From: Streptomyces sp. RPT161
GTDB lineage: Bacteria; Actinomycetota; Actinomycetes; Streptomycetales; Streptomycetaceae
DNA: 64,000 nucleotides
Assembly (NCBI RefSeq): GCF_027533845.1
Contig: NZ_JAPZVN010000015.1
Span: 62,001-126,000 of the forward strand
Direction of reading: 5' to 3'
This document shows positions 45,351 through 55,800 of this stretch, piece by piece (the first letter of the stretch is position 1; every line of letters begins with the position of its first letter). The notes under the pieces were generated by a model. The model was given only the letters and a program-made list of their open reading frames with translations. It made no database searches and was not told the origin of the DNA. Both the position numbers and the translations under genes were made by a program.

Positions 45351-47234
45351 TCAGGTCGGTACCGCGGCCAGCGCCAGTTCGGTGAGCAGTGTGCCGACGA
45401 TGCGCGGCCCGTCCTGGGTCAGCACCGACTCGGCGTGGAACTGCATGGACGCGAAGTGCGGTCCGCGCAGCGCGTGCACCTCGCCGGTGCGCGGATCCCG
45501 GCTGACCTCCACCTCTCCCACGCCCGGGCAGTCCACCCGGTCCGCGTCGCTGCGGGCGGCGAACGTGTTGTAGAAGCCGACCCGTTCAGGCCGCCCGAAC
45601 AGGTCGATCTCCCGTTGCACGCCCTGGTTGGGCACCCTCCGGCGCACCAGGTCGAAGCCGAGCGCCAGGCTGAGCACCTGGTGGCTCAGACAGACCGCCA
45701 GGAACGGGCGCCGCCGCTCCAGCAACTGGGCGGTGGCAGACCTCAGATGGGCGATCTTGGGGTGGTTCTCCTCCCGTGGATCGCCCGGCCCGGGACCCAT
45801 CACGACCAGGTCGTGGCCGTCGAAGGCGTACGGCTCGTCGAAGCGCCGTACCGCCACCTCAAGGCCCATGGAGCGAAGTTGCTGCTCGATCATCGACGTG
45901 AAGGTGTCCTCCGCGTCGACCACCAGCACCCGCCGCCCCGCCAACTGAGATGCTGGACAGGCGCGTTGCTCCCGGTCCGCCAGCCAGAAGTCGGCTATGC
46001 CGGTGTTGCGCCGCTCAAGTGCCGCCAGCACGCTGGGGTGTTGCCCGAACCGTCGCGGCCCCGACTCCAGCGCCGCCAGCAGCCCGGCCGCCTTGGCCCG
46101 GGTCTCGGCCACCTCCGACTCCGGGTGGGAGTGCCGTACCAGTGTCGCGCCGACCCCGATCCGCATCCGGCCGCCGCCGTCGATGTCGGCGGTGCGGATG
46201 AGGATGGCGGAGTCCAGCGTGCGCTCCCCGTTCGCGTCGCGGCCGATGAGCGCGGCCACGCCGCTGTAGTAGCCGCGGCCCTGCGGCTCGTACCGGCCGA
46301 TCACCCGGCAGGCGCTCTCCAGCGGGGAACCGGTGACGGTGGGCGCGAACATCGTCTCCCGCAGGATGTCCCGCGGGTCACTGGTGGTGTGCCCCTCGAT
46401 GAAGTACTCGGTGTGCGCGAGACGTGCCATCTCCTTCAGGTAGGGGCCCACCACCCGGCCGCCGCCGTCGCAGATCCGGGCCATCATCTTCAGTTCCTCG
46501 TCCACCACCATGTACAGCTCGTCGGCCTCCTTGCGGTCGGCGAGGAAGTCCATCACCTCCGGCAGGGTCGGCCCGGACGGCGGATAGCGGTAGGTGCCGC
46601 TGATCGGGTTCATCACGGCGGTACCGCCGCGCACGCTGATGTGCCGCTCGGGTGTGGCGCCGACGAACGTCCTGGTGCCGGTGTGCACGATGAACGTCCA
46701 GTACGCCCCCGACTCCCGCTCCAGCAGCCGGCGGAAGAAGACCAGCGCGCTGCGCGGGGTGAAGTCGGAGATGTCGGCGACGAACGAGCGCTTGATGACG
46801 AAGTTCGCGCCCTCCCCCGTGCCGATCTCGTCGGCGATCACCCGGCGGACGATGTCGGCGTACGCCTCGTCGTCCACGTCGAAGTCCCCGCCGTCCAGCC
46901 GGATCGGCAGGTCGGGGATCCGGTCCAGCAGTTCCCTGGACGGGACGGTCGCCTGGCCGGTGACGGTCATCGCGATCAGCGGTGATCCGTCGTCGGCGGA
47001 GGTGAAGCCGCGCTCCGCGATCTGCCGGTAGGGGACGATCGCCAGCACCTCGTGGCGCGGGGCGCCGGTCGGACCGTCGGACAGCGGTATCGCGGCCAGC
47101 GTGTCCGGGGTGGACACCTCGCCGAGCAGAACCTCCAGCGCCTCCGGGCCGGTCGACTCCGGCCGGTGCAGCACCGCGAACGGCGGTGGGGTCGGCGCCA
47201 GCACCTGTTGGAACAGCTCCTCGGCGGCGCTCAT
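45351..47234 (-). CDS. phzE: 2-Amino-2-deoxyisochorismate synthase, PhzE type
   Basis: A 627-residue fusion in PhzE order: the chorismate-binding domain first (residues ~1-410), the glutamine amidotransferase second (~420-627). The synthase motif [14 protein letters not shown] is the PhzE form of the anthranilate synthase motif. The amidotransferase has AVCLSHQ and MQFHAES. The product is 2-amino-2-deoxyisochorismate, without loss of pyruvate. The start overlaps the phzD stop by ATGA, confirming the pair. With no other phenazine genes present, it serves 3-hydroxyanthranilate formation. Confidence 0.95.
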   Translation of the reverse strand: MSAAEELFQQVLAPTPPPFAVLHRPESTGPEALEVLLGEVSTPDTLAAIPLSDGPTGAPRHEVLAIVPYRQIAERGFTSADDGSPLIAMTVTGQATVPSRELLDRIPDLPIRLDGGDFDVDDEAYADIVRRVIADEIGTGEGANFVIKRSFVADISDFTPRSALVFFRRLLERESGAYWTFIVHTGTRTFVGATPERHISVRGGTAVMNPISGTYRYPPSGPTLPEVMDFLADRKEADELYMVVDEELKMMARICDGGGRVVGPYLKEMARLAHTEYFIEGHTTSDPRDILRETMFAPTVTGSPLESACRVIGRYEPQGRGYYSGVAALIGRDANGERTLDSAILIRTADIDGGGRMRIGVGATLVRHSHPESEVAETRAKAAGLLAALESGPRRFGQHPSVLAALERRNTGIADFWLADREQRACPASQLAGRRVLVVDAEDTFTSMIEQQLRSMGLEVAVRRFDEPYAFDGHDLVVMGPGPGDPREENHPKIAHLRSATAQLLERRRPFLAVCLSHQVLSLALGFDLVRRRVPNQGVQREIDLFGRPERVGFYNTFAARSDADRVDCPGVGEVEVSRDPRTGEVHALRGPHFASMQFHAESVLTQDGPRIVGTLLTELALAAVPT

Positions 47235-47908
47235 ACGGCGGCCCCGCGCAGCGCGTGGGCGAACCGGTCGGCTCCGCGGTCCAGTTGGCCGATGACCGCA
47301 TCGGCGGTGGTGACCACGGCGCAGCGCCGCGCCGCGTACTCCACCGCCAGCCGGTGGTACTCGGGCGAGAAGTCGCCAACCGCGTCGGCGACCAGGAACG
47401 GCTGGATGTCGTTGGTGAACGCCTCCACCGCCGTCATCAGCACTCCGACGTGCGCGTACACCCCGCCGATCACCAACTGGTCGCGGTCATGGGCGCGCAT
47501 CCGCTCCAGCAGCCCGGACTGGAAGAAGGCGCTGTAGCGCCACTTGGTGAACACCCAGTCGCCCGGTGCGGGGGCGAGCGCGTCCACCACCTCCCGGTCG
47601 GTGGGCGAGGTGCGCATGCCGGGCCCCCAGAAGTCCTTGAGCAGACCGCGCTGTTCCTCGGTCATGCCGCCGGGCTGCGCCGTATAGGCCACCGGCATGC
47701 CGAGGGCGGTGGCCCGCTCCCGCAACCGGGCCAGGTTGCGCACCAGTTCATGCCGCAGGTCGTCGGGAAAGGGCTTGAGGAAGTAACGCTGCATGTCGTG
47801 GATGAGCAGCACCGCGCGGTCCGGGTCGACCGTCCACTCGGCGGTGCTGGCGGGCAGTTGGGCCGCGGTGGGCATCGGATAGGGGTCGATGGCGGGTATG
47901 CCTGCCAT
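47231..47908 (-). CDS. phzD: Isochorismatase-type enzyme PhzD
   Basis: A 225-residue hydrolase that removes the enolpyruvyl side chain of 2-amino-2-deoxyisochorismate to give trans-2,3-dihydro-3-hydroxyanthranilate. Asp38 (LIHDMQRYF) and Lys122 (FTKWRYSAF) fall at the same positions as the catalytic residues of pseudomonad PhzD, and the usual isochorismatase nucleophile Cys is replaced in [13 protein letters not shown]. It is translationally coupled to phzE. The dehydrogenase gene upstream would oxidise its product. Confidence 0.95.
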   Translation of the reverse strand: MAGIPAIDPYPMPTAAQLPASTAEWTVDPDRAVLLIHDMQRYFLKPFPDDLRHELVRNLARLRERATALGMPVAYTAQPGGMTEEQRGLLKDFWGPGMRTSPTDREVVDALAPAPGDWVFTKWRYSAFFQSGLLERMRAHDRDQLVIGGVYAHVGVLMTAVEAFTNDIQPFLVADAVGDFSPEYHRLAVEYAARRCAVVTTADAVIGQLDRGADRFAHALRGAAV

Positions 47909-48173
47909 GGCGTTCTCTCGTTTCTGAAGTCGCTGTGGTGGTGTGCGAGCTGGAGCATGCGGCGGATCGGCTCACGGCGGCGCCGCCGTGAGTACCCGCG
48001 GCCGGAGGGGCGAGCGCCTGAAGGACGCCGCGGCGCCGCCGGTCCGCGCCGTACGGGTCCGTGTCGCCGTCGCGGGGGTGACGACTCCCGCCGCGACGGC
48101 GAACGGCCACCAGGATGTGGACCGGCGGCCATGCCACTGCCGCGACCCACGGCTCACGATCCGCCGGACAGGC

Positions 48174-48944
48174 CTAAGCGCCGAGTCCCGCGCCGCCGTC
48201 GACCGTGAGGACGTGCAAGGTGATATGCGCTGCCTGGTCGGACAGCAGGAACACAACGGCGTCGGCGACGTTGGACGGGCGGGCCAGCCGGCCCAGCGGG
48301 ATGCCCACCCGGAACGCGTCGGGGCGGCCCTCGATGGTTCCGGAGGGTCCTGACTCGTCGTGCCACATCGAGCTGAGCATGGGTGTGTCGGTGGACCCGG
48401 GGGCCACGACGTTGCACCGGATACCGAACCTGGCGACCTCCAGGCCGAGGCTCTTGGTGAACATCGAGGCCGCCGCCTTGGAGGCGGCATAGGCGGCCAT
48501 CTCGGTACGCGGCGTCCCGGCGGCGTTGGACGCCACGGTGACGATCGCGCCGCGCATCCGCGGTGCCATGCGGTTGACCACCGCCCGGGACAGATGGAAC
48601 ACGCCGTTCACATTGACCCCGAAGGTGGTGGACCAGTCCTCGTCGCTGAAGTCCCTGACCTCGCCGAGGCGCAGCACTCCTGCGGCGTTGACCAGGTACT
48701 CCACCGGACCCAGCCGTGCCTCCACCGCTTCGACCACGGCGTCGACCTGGGCGCTGTCGGTGACGTCGGCGGGGAACGCGGCGACCCGCAGGCCGTCGGC
48801 GGTCAGCTTCTCCACGACGTCCCGCAGCCCGTCGGCGTCCCGGTCGACGGCGGCCACCGCGGCGCCGCGCTCGCCCAGCGCACGGACCACGGCCGTACCG
48901 ATTCCGCCCGCTGCCCCTGTGACAAGGGCGACCTTGTTCTCCAT
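48174..48944 (-). CDS. Short-chain dehydrogenase, probable 2,3-dihydro-3-hydroxyanthranilate dehydrogenase
   Basis: A 256-residue SDR of the EntA/DhbA kind: TGAAGGIG cofactor loop, NAAG, catalytic Ser and the YAASK motif (MAAYAASKAA). The ATG at 48944 has AGGGAGG 8 bases upstream. EntA oxidises 2,3-dihydro-2,3-dihydroxybenzoate; next to PhzD, which makes the amino analogue, the likely product is aromatic 3-hydroxyanthranilate. This PhzE-PhzD-EntA-like trio is the chorismate route to 3-hydroxyanthranilate also used in benzoxazole and some pyrrolobenzodiazepine pathways. The 230 bases to phzD may contain a separate promoter. Confidence 0.9.
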   Translation of the reverse strand: MENKVALVTGAAGGIGTAVVRALGERGAAVAAVDRDADGLRDVVEKLTADGLRVAAFPADVTDSAQVDAVVEAVEARLGPVEYLVNAAGVLRLGEVRDFSDEDWSTTFGVNVNGVFHLSRAVVNRMAPRMRGAIVTVASNAAGTPRTEMAAYAASKAAASMFTKSLGLEVARFGIRCNVVAPGSTDTPMLSSMWHDESGPSGTIEGRPDAFRVGIPLGRLARPSNVADAVVFLLSDQAAHITLHVLTVDGGAGLGA

Positions 48945-49012
48945 TGCTGTGGACCTCCCTGCGGCCGTTCCCAGAACGGCAGTTGTGTGGTGGGCTCGGT
49001 CGTGCCGGTGGC

Positions 49013-50218
49013 TCAGGCCGCCCAAGCCGAGACCACGGATATGGCCTGACCCGGGTTGAGCCGCGGGTCGCAGAAGCTCGTGTACTTGTCGCCGACCTGG
49101 TCGATGCCGGACTCGTTGACGCAGCACTCGGTGACGTCGTCCGGTGTGGTCTCCAGGTGCAGCCCGCCCGCGATGCCGCCCGCCGACCGCACCGCGCACT
49201 GGAAGTCCCGCACCTCGCGCACCACGGTGTCGACGAAGCGGGTCTTGAGACCGTCGGCGGCGGTGACGGTGTTGCCGTGCATCGGGTCGGTGAGCCAGAT
49301 CACCGGATGGCCCGCCGCCCGTACCGCCTTGACCAGCCGGGGCAGCCGTTCGGCGACGACCTCGGCGCCCATCCGGGCGATCAGCGTGAGCCGTCCGCGC
49401 TCCCGCCACGGGTCGAGCCGTTCGCACAGCTCCAGCAGTTCGTCGGGCGACATGCCGGGACCGACCTTGCAGGCGATCGGGTTGGCCACCTCGGCGAGCA
49501 GCGCGACATGGGCGCCGTCCACCTGCCGGGTGCGCTCGCCGATCCACGGCCAGTGCGTCGAGGCGAGGTACTGGCGGCCGTGCTCGTCCTGGCGCAGCAT
49601 CGGGATCTCGTAGTCCAGCAGCAGCGCCTCGTGACTGGTCCACACCGGCGGGCAGATGCCTGACCTGCGGGCCGGGTTGAGCCAGCCGAGGTGGGTCATC
49701 GCCTCGCTGGCCGCCTCGTAACCGGCGAGCAGCCGCCGCGGGTCGGGCCTTCTCAGAAAGGGGTCGGGTTCCGGGCTGTTGACCATGTGGCCGCGGTAGA
49801 CATGGAGTTCACGGCCGCCGACCCGCTCGGTGGGTTTGGATCGGGGCTTGCCGAACTGCCCGGCCATACGGCCCGCGCGCACCACCGGCCGGTGCGTGAT
49901 CATCTTCATCACGCCGGCCAGCACGTCCAACAGGCCCGCCTTGCGGGCGACATAGCCCGCGGTGCACTCGGCCGGGTCCTCCGCGCAGTCACCGGCCTGC
50001 ACCACGCGGGCCTCGCCCGCGGCGACGCTGGCCAGCAGGGTGCGCAGTCGGCGTACGTCCGACGCGTTGACCAAAGGCGGACGTGTCGCCAACTCTTCCG
50101 TGACCCACTGGAGTTGGTCGCCCGACCAGTCGGGCTGCTGAACGGCGGTCTTGGACCTGATGGATTCGATGCTGATTGATTCGATACTCGATGGGATGCT
50201 GACAAGAGCGTTGTCCAC
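49013..50218 (-). CDS. phzC: Class II DAHP synthase (PhzC/AroF type)
   Basis: A 401-residue class II (plant/actinobacterial type) 3-deoxy-D-arabino-heptulosonate-7-phosphate synthase. Conserved blocks include VQAGDCAEDP, GRMAGQFGKPRSKPTE, KVGPGMSP, WLTDPMHGNT and GIAGGLHLETTP with the metal-binding His and Glu. The GTG at 50218 is preceded by AGGAGAC at good distance; the upstream open frame lacks homologous sequence. The length is that of cluster-associated PhzC enzymes, which lack the N-terminal regulatory extension and so escape feedback inhibition. It starts shikimate flow into the cluster. Confidence 0.93.
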   Translation of the reverse strand: MDNALVSIPSSIESISIESIRSKTAVQQPDWSGDQLQWVTEELATRPPLVNASDVRRLRTLLASVAAGEARVVQAGDCAEDPAECTAGYVARKAGLLDVLAGVMKMITHRPVVRAGRMAGQFGKPRSKPTERVGGRELHVYRGHMVNSPEPDPFLRRPDPRRLLAGYEAASEAMTHLGWLNPARRSGICPPVWTSHEALLLDYEIPMLRQDEHGRQYLASTHWPWIGERTRQVDGAHVALLAEVANPIACKVGPGMSPDELLELCERLDPWRERGRLTLIARMGAEVVAERLPRLVKAVRAAGHPVIWLTDPMHGNTVTAADGLKTRFVDTVVREVRDFQCAVRSAGGIAGGLHLETTPDDVTECCVNESGIDQVGDKYTSFCDPRLNPGQAISVVSAWAA

Positions 50219-50238
50219 TGGTGTCTCCTGGTGTCTCC
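50219..50238. repeat. Tandem 10-mer that duplicates the ribosome site of the DAHP synthase gene
   Basis: TGGTGTCTCC occurs twice head to tail (on the gene strand, GGAGACACCA twice). Each copy carries a GGAG, so the gene has two stacked ribosome sites, the nearer one used by the GTG at 50218. It may be a slippage product that tunes translation. Confidence 0.6.
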
Positions 50239-50415
50239 CAAGCGGAGGTGTCTCGCAGGGCGGAGGTGCTATGTGGCGCGGCGTTTCACGGACGCCGCGC
50301 CGCCGGCACGGCCCCCTGTCGCGCGAGGCGATGCGGGGGCCTCCCGTAGAGCTCCACACCGAACCGGTACGGCCTCCTCCGGAACGGCGCGTATCAGGGC
50401 GCCTCATCAGGCGCG

Positions 50416-52059
50416 TCAGGGCCTTGGCACCCAGCCGACGTCATCCCAGAACCGCAGTGAGCGCGGGTACGGGGTGGTGGCCAGCCGGGCCAGGCGGGGG
50501 CCGTCGGCTTGGGCGGTGCCGTCGGCGCCGAGAACCAACGTGGTGGGGCGGCCGGGGTGGAAGACCGGCCAGTCCGATACGCCCGCGGCGCTCGGTACGC
50601 CGTCGCGGGCGAAGGAGGCCACGAGGTCGATGAACATGTCGCAGACCCGCCGTTCGGACGGACCGTCTCCGTAGGCCCAGGCGTTCTCCTCGATGCCGTG
50701 GGTGCCGAACAGGAACCTGGACGTGGCCTCGTGCGGGGTGCCGAACGCGGGCGGCCGGGTGGGATGCGCGAACTCCATGAGGTACTGGGCCGGTTGGCGC
50801 TCCCCGGCGTCCCGTTCGGCGAGCCGGACGATCGGGTACCGGAACAGCCCGTCGCCCCAGATCCCGGTCCACAGGGACAACGGGTCCCGCGGCAGCCCCT
50901 CGGCCGCGGCGGCCTGCCGGTAGGCGGTCAGACAGTCGTCCACCAGGCGGTCGCTGACGTCGGGCGTCCGCTTCTCCAGAACCCTTCGCACGGCCGCCCG
51001 CAGCTCCGGCTCGTCGCGCGGCGCCGGTGGCGCCGGAAGGGCGGACAGGCCAGGGACCGTGAAGAACGCGCCCTCGGTGCGGGTGTAGACGATCAACGAC
51101 GGCAGGTCGGGCGCGGGCAGTTGGTGGTCGAAGCCGCGCATCCACCGGCCGTCCGGCACCGGTCCCCGGTACTCGCGTCCGCTCGCCACCAGGCGCGTGG
51201 CCGGGCTGCCGGAGAACACCCGCTGCCAGGCGTCGAGCAGCGCGCCCGCGGGCACGTGCCGTAACCCCCGTACGTCGGTGCCCAGTCGCCGGGCGATGGC
51301 CGCGTAGACCGTGCGCGAGTCCTCGGCGGTCAGCCCGACGGCGGGCTGCCAGACATGGCAGGGGCTGAGCGGGACGATCCGGCGGATCAGCGGGCGTACC
51401 TGGGGCAGCAGCGCGAGCTGCCAGGCGCTGGCACCACCGGCCGACGTACCGCTCAGCGTGACGTTGCCGGGGTCGCCGCCGAAGGCCGCGGCGTTCCGCC
51501 GCACCCAGCGCAGCAGCTCCACCTGGTCCTGCAGCCCCCAGTTGGCGAACGAGCCGGTGCGCGGGTCGGTGAGATCCTCGTGTAGGCCAAAACCAAACGC
51601 GCCGAGCCGGTAGTTGAACGTCACCACCACCAGATCACCGCGCACCGCGGGACGGGCTCCGTCGTACGTCGCCAGTTCACCGCCGCCTATCTGCCAGCCG
51701 CCGCCGTGGACGTAGACCAGCACCGGCCGGGATCCGCGCACATCCGGCGTCCAGACATTGGCGTACAGGGCGTCCTCACGGCTCTCCGGCACGCCGGGCT
51801 GGAGGAAAGGCGGCACGAACCGTCTGGCGTCGCGCACTCCGTCCCAGGCGACCGGTGGCAGCGGCGAGGAGAACCGCAGCGCCCCCAACGGGGGCCGGGC
51901 GTAGGGAACTCCGCGGAACACGGCGAATTCGGGATGCCGCGTTCCGGCGACAAGTCCTTCCGTGGTGCGAACCACGACGTCACAGGGGTGGGCGGGGGAC
52001 GCGGAGTCCGAATGTGTCAGCTCGGTCAGCACATACGGTTTCGCCATCTCAGGAACCAT
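50416..52059 (-). CDS. Type B carboxylesterase
   Basis: A 547-residue alpha/beta hydrolase with the type B carboxylesterase features: oxyanion motif VYVHGGGW, nucleophile Ser in LSGTSAGGAS, an acid residue near YTRTEGAFF and a catalytic His near GTPHEATSRF. No signal peptide is visible, so it is cytoplasmic. An alternative start is the ATG at 52047, one base after the stop of a small upstream frame. It lies upstream of the DAHP synthase on the same strand. It might hydrolyse an ester or amide of the product, or deacetylate a NAT product; this is inference. Confidence 0.9.
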   Translation of the reverse strand: MVPEMAKPYVLTELTHSDSASPAHPCDVVVRTTEGLVAGTRHPEFAVFRGVPYARPPLGALRFSSPLPPVAWDGVRDARRFVPPFLQPGVPESREDALYANVWTPDVRGSRPVLVYVHGGGWQIGGGELATYDGARPAVRGDLVVVTFNYRLGAFGFGLHEDLTDPRTGSFANWGLQDQVELLRWVRRNAAAFGGDPGNVTLSGTSAGGASAWQLALLPQVRPLIRRIVPLSPCHVWQPAVGLTAEDSRTVYAAIARRLGTDVRGLRHVPAGALLDAWQRVFSGSPATRLVASGREYRGPVPDGRWMRGFDHQLPAPDLPSLIVYTRTEGAFFTVPGLSALPAPPAPRDEPELRAAVRRVLEKRTPDVSDRLVDDCLTAYRQAAAAEGLPRDPLSLWTGIWGDGLFRYPIVRLAERDAGERQPAQYLMEFAHPTRPPAFGTPHEATSRFLFGTHGIEENAWAYGDGPSERRVCDMFIDLVASFARDGVPSAAGVSDWPVFHPGRPTTLVLGADGTAQADGPRLARLATTPYPRSLRFWDDVGWVPRP

Positions 52060-52150
52060 CCAGTCCGCGGGCTATCGCGGCGGCGCCGGCCATGACAGCG
52101 GTAATTTGCAGGACACGACGGGCTTGGAATTCTACGGCGGCATTGCTCAT
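52049..52150 (-). CDS. Possible 33-residue peptide coupled to the esterase gene
   Basis: An ATG at 52150 with GAGGGAG 10 bases upstream opens a 33-codon frame (MSNAAVEFQARRVLQITAVM...). Its TGA is one base before the ATG at 52047 of the esterase frame (TGAGATG), a typical coupling arrangement. It could be a leader peptide or a small protein, and it might mean the esterase starts at 52047. Its small size leaves real doubt. Confidence 0.4.
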   Translation of the reverse strand: MSNAAVEFQARRVLQITAVMAGAAAIARGLDGS

Positions 52151-52815
52151 GGCCACAGTGCTCCCTCAACGAGCGAAAGTACGACACGTACCGGGCCGCA
52201 CCGGCCTCGCACAGCCGGGCCGCCGAACAACTTGCGGGTTTTAGATCGTGTGCCGGAGCGGGAGCCGCGACCAATGCGCGTCTGAAAAATCCGTCAGGTG
52301 AGCGGTAATCCATCAGGTTCCGGCCACGATTCACCCCGGTAACCTGACAAATACCTGCCGGTATGTCACGGCGACAAAAAGGAGGCGGCTGTTTTCGGCC
52401 TTTGTGCCGGGAATTCGCTTTGGTGGCACGGCGGTTGGGGCGCGGTGACCGCGCGGCGGCGCCGGGCGCGGACGCGTCGGCGCCGGGCAGCGAGTGGGCC
52501 GGGGGCCGTGTGCGGGCGTGGACGCGGTCGCGAGGCGCGGGCGGGGGCGACCCGGTTTCGGGCGCTCGGGCCATTGGCCGGAAGTAGCGGAGGCTTCGCG
52601 TCCAGGACGCTCGTTCGGCGCCGGTCCCTCCCCTCGTGGAGACCGGTGCCGAACGAGATCGTCGCGCGTTTCCGCATCCTGCCAGCAAAGCGCCTCCGCA
52701 CCGCGGTTCCGGTTCCGGCCGGACGGCGTCGCCGCAGGTCACTGCGCTAGAGTCAGTTTTCCGGTCCGGACGGTACGGGCGGCGGGGGACGGCAGGAGAC
52801 TCGACGGAGGAGACC
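52151..52815. other. 665-base region between divergent genes
   Basis: No convincing gene is seen. The left 200 bases are comparatively AT-rich and should hold promoters for the esterase unit. The right part has a TAGAGT -10-like box at 52747-52752 before the WD40 gene. A reading frame runs through 52636-52815 into that gene but lacks a ribosome site and has no recognisable domain. Confidence 0.5.
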
Positions 52816-55800
52816 TTGAGCTCCGGTTCGGAGGCGCGCGCGGCCTTCGCGGAACAACTCGCGCTGCTGTACAGGGAGGCTGGAAACCCGCCCCTGAGGA
52901 CCGTGGCGGAAGCGGTCCGCCGCCTTCAACGGGTCGACGAACGAGGGCGTCCGGTGCAGGTGTCCGCCCAGCGGATCAGCGACTGGCGGCGAGCCCGCAA
53001 CGTACCCGCGCAGTACGCCGCGCTGGCGGCCGTGCTGCACGTCCTCATCCCGCAGGCCCGGCGGCTGGCGCCGACGCCGGTGAGCACGGGCCTGTACGAC
53101 CTGTCCCAGTGGCAGAACCTGTGGGAACAGGCGGTGGGCGTCCGGACGACCACCGAGGAGGAAGCCGGCGATCCTCCGCAGTCCCCACCCGAGGTGGGCG
53201 TTTGCCCGTACCGCGGACTGGCCTCGTTCCGCCAGGAGGACGCGCGGTGGTTCTTCGGCCGGGAAAGGGCGACGGACGCCCTGGTGGCACAGTTGCGCGC
53301 GGCCCGGAATTCCGCCGGCCTGGTGATGCTGGTGGGCGCATCCGGGGCTGGAAAGTCCTCCCTGCTGAGGGCCGGGCTGGTACCGGCGCTGCTCAACGGG
53401 GCACTGGACGAAGGGGATTTCGTCGCGGGTCCCGCACTGGTGATGGTGCCGGGCACCGATCCGCTCGCCGAGTTGACCCGGCGAATACCCGAACTGGCCG
53501 ACGCCATACCGGATGCAGGCACACCAGAGGCGACGGAACCAAATATTCCGCAATTCGCCGAACAGATACGGGAATCGGTTACAGCCTGGGCTCGGCGGGT
53601 GGCACCGTCCACCGCCCGACCGGTCCTCATAGTCGACCAGTTCGAGGAGTCCTTCACCCTCTGCCGTGATGAATCGAGCAGGCGCGCATTCATCCAACTG
53701 CTCCATGCCGCGGCTTCACCCGCACAACCCGGCGGCAACGCGCCGGTATTGATCGTGCTCGGTGTACGAGCCGACTTCTACGGCCAGTGCCTGGTGCATC
53801 CGGAACTGGCCGACGCGTTGCAGCACCGGCACATGGTGCTCGGCCCGCTCACCACCACGGAACTGCGCGAGGCGGTGATCGGCCCGGCCAAGGCGGTCGG
53901 CCTGGAACTGGAACCCGGCCTGGCCGAACTGATCATCAGGGAAGTGAGCGCCGGTGACGGGCAGGCCGGCCCCGACGGACCGCGCCACGCGCATGAAGCC
54001 GGGGCACTGCCGCTGCTCTCACACGCACTGCTCGCCACCTGGCAGCGGCGCAAGGGGGGCAGGCTGACGCTCTCCGGCTACCGGGCCGCGGGCGGCATCC
54101 GGGGCGCGGTGGCGGCGACCGCCGAGCGGGCCTGGTCCGGCCTCGACCCGGCCGGGCGCGCCGCGGCCAGACTGCTGCTGCTCCGGCTGGTCCGGCTGGG
54201 CGAGGACACCCAGGCCACCCGACGGCGCGGCACCCGACGCCAGTTGGCGGACGAGTCCACCGATCCGGACAAGACCGAGGAGTCGCTGGAGGCCCTGGTA
54301 CGCGCCCGACTGGTGACGCTGGACGCGGAGTCGGTGGAGATCACCCATGAGGCGCTGCTGCACGCCTGGCCGCGACTGCGCGACTGGCTGGACGAGGACC
54401 GCCATGACAACCTGCTGCGGCAGAGGCTGGAGGAGGACAGCAGGGCCTGGGAGGCTTCCGACAAGGACACCGCGCTGCTGTACCGGGGCAGCCGCCTGGA
54501 GGTGGCCCGCGCCTGGGCCCAGTCGGCGGGGAACACCTTCCTGACCCGTGGCGTCGCCGAGTTCCTGGCCGCGTCCGCCCGGCTGCGGCGGCGCACCGTC
54601 TGGCTCGCCCGCGCCGCGGTGTCGGCGCTGGTGGTCCTGGCGGTGCTGGCGGTGGTCTCAGCGGTGGTCGCCCGACAGCAGCGGGACGACGCCGTCTTCG
54701 AGCAGGTGGTCGCCGAGGCCGACCGCGCCCAGAACGTGGATCCGTCGCTTTCCGCCCAACTCGACCTGGTGGCACACCACTTGCGGCCGGGCGACCACGG
54801 CGTCGCGGGCCGGTTGATCTCCACCGAGAACGCGCCGCTGGCCACACCGCTGCTCGGCCACACCGGCGCGGTGTACCTCACCTCGTTCAGCCCGGACGGG
54901 CGCATCCTGGCCACCGCCAGCTACGACCGCACCATCCGGCTGTGGGACGTGGCCGACACCACCCGGCCCAAGCCGCTGGGCAAGCCCCTCGGCGGGCACA
55001 CCAGTTGGGTGAGCGCCGCGGTCTTCAGCCCGGACGGCCGCACCCTTGCGAGCTCCTCGGACGACGGAACGATCCGGTTGTGGGACGTGCGTGATCCGCG
55101 CCAACCTCGGCCGCTGGCGCCGCCGCTGGCCGGGCACGACGGCACCATCTACCTCGTCGCGTTCAGCCCGGACGGGCACACACTGGCGTCCGCCGACGAG
55201 GACCACACCGTCCGGCTGTGGGACGTGCGCGATCCGCGGCAACCACGGCCGCTGGGACCGCCGTTGACCGGGCACACCGGGGCGGTGCGCTCGGTGGCGT
55301 TCAGCCCGGACGGCCGGACGCTGGCCAGCGGCGGCGACGACAACACGGTCCGGCTGTGGGACGTGGCGGATCCGGCCCACCCGCAGCCACTGGGCGAGCC
55401 GTTGACCGGGCACACCGCGGGGGTGCACTCGGTGGCCTTCGCCCCGGACGGGCGCACGCTGGCCAGCGGCAGCACCGATGACACCATCCGGCTGTGGAAC
55501 GTGGCCGACCCGGCCCACGCGGCACCCCTCGGCGCACCGCTCACCGGTCACACCGGACCCGTGTGGTCGGTGGCGTTCAGCCCGGACGGCACCATGCTGG
55601 CCGCGGGCAGCTCGGACAGCACAGCCAGCCTGTGGAACGTCAGCGACCCGGCGTACCCGTCCCAGGTCGGAGAGCCCCTGGCGGGCAGCAGCAGCGGGAT
55701 GTACACCGTCGGCTTCAGTCCGGACGGGCGCACGCTGGCCACCGGGACGGGGGACAGCAAGGTCCGGTTGTGGTCGATCCCGACATCGGATCTGCTCGGC

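Noticed and set aside
45351..47908. A phenazine biosynthesis cluster based on phzE and phzD.
   Set aside because: phzA/B, phzF and phzG are absent, and an EntA-like dehydrogenase is present instead, which leads to 3-hydroxyanthranilate.
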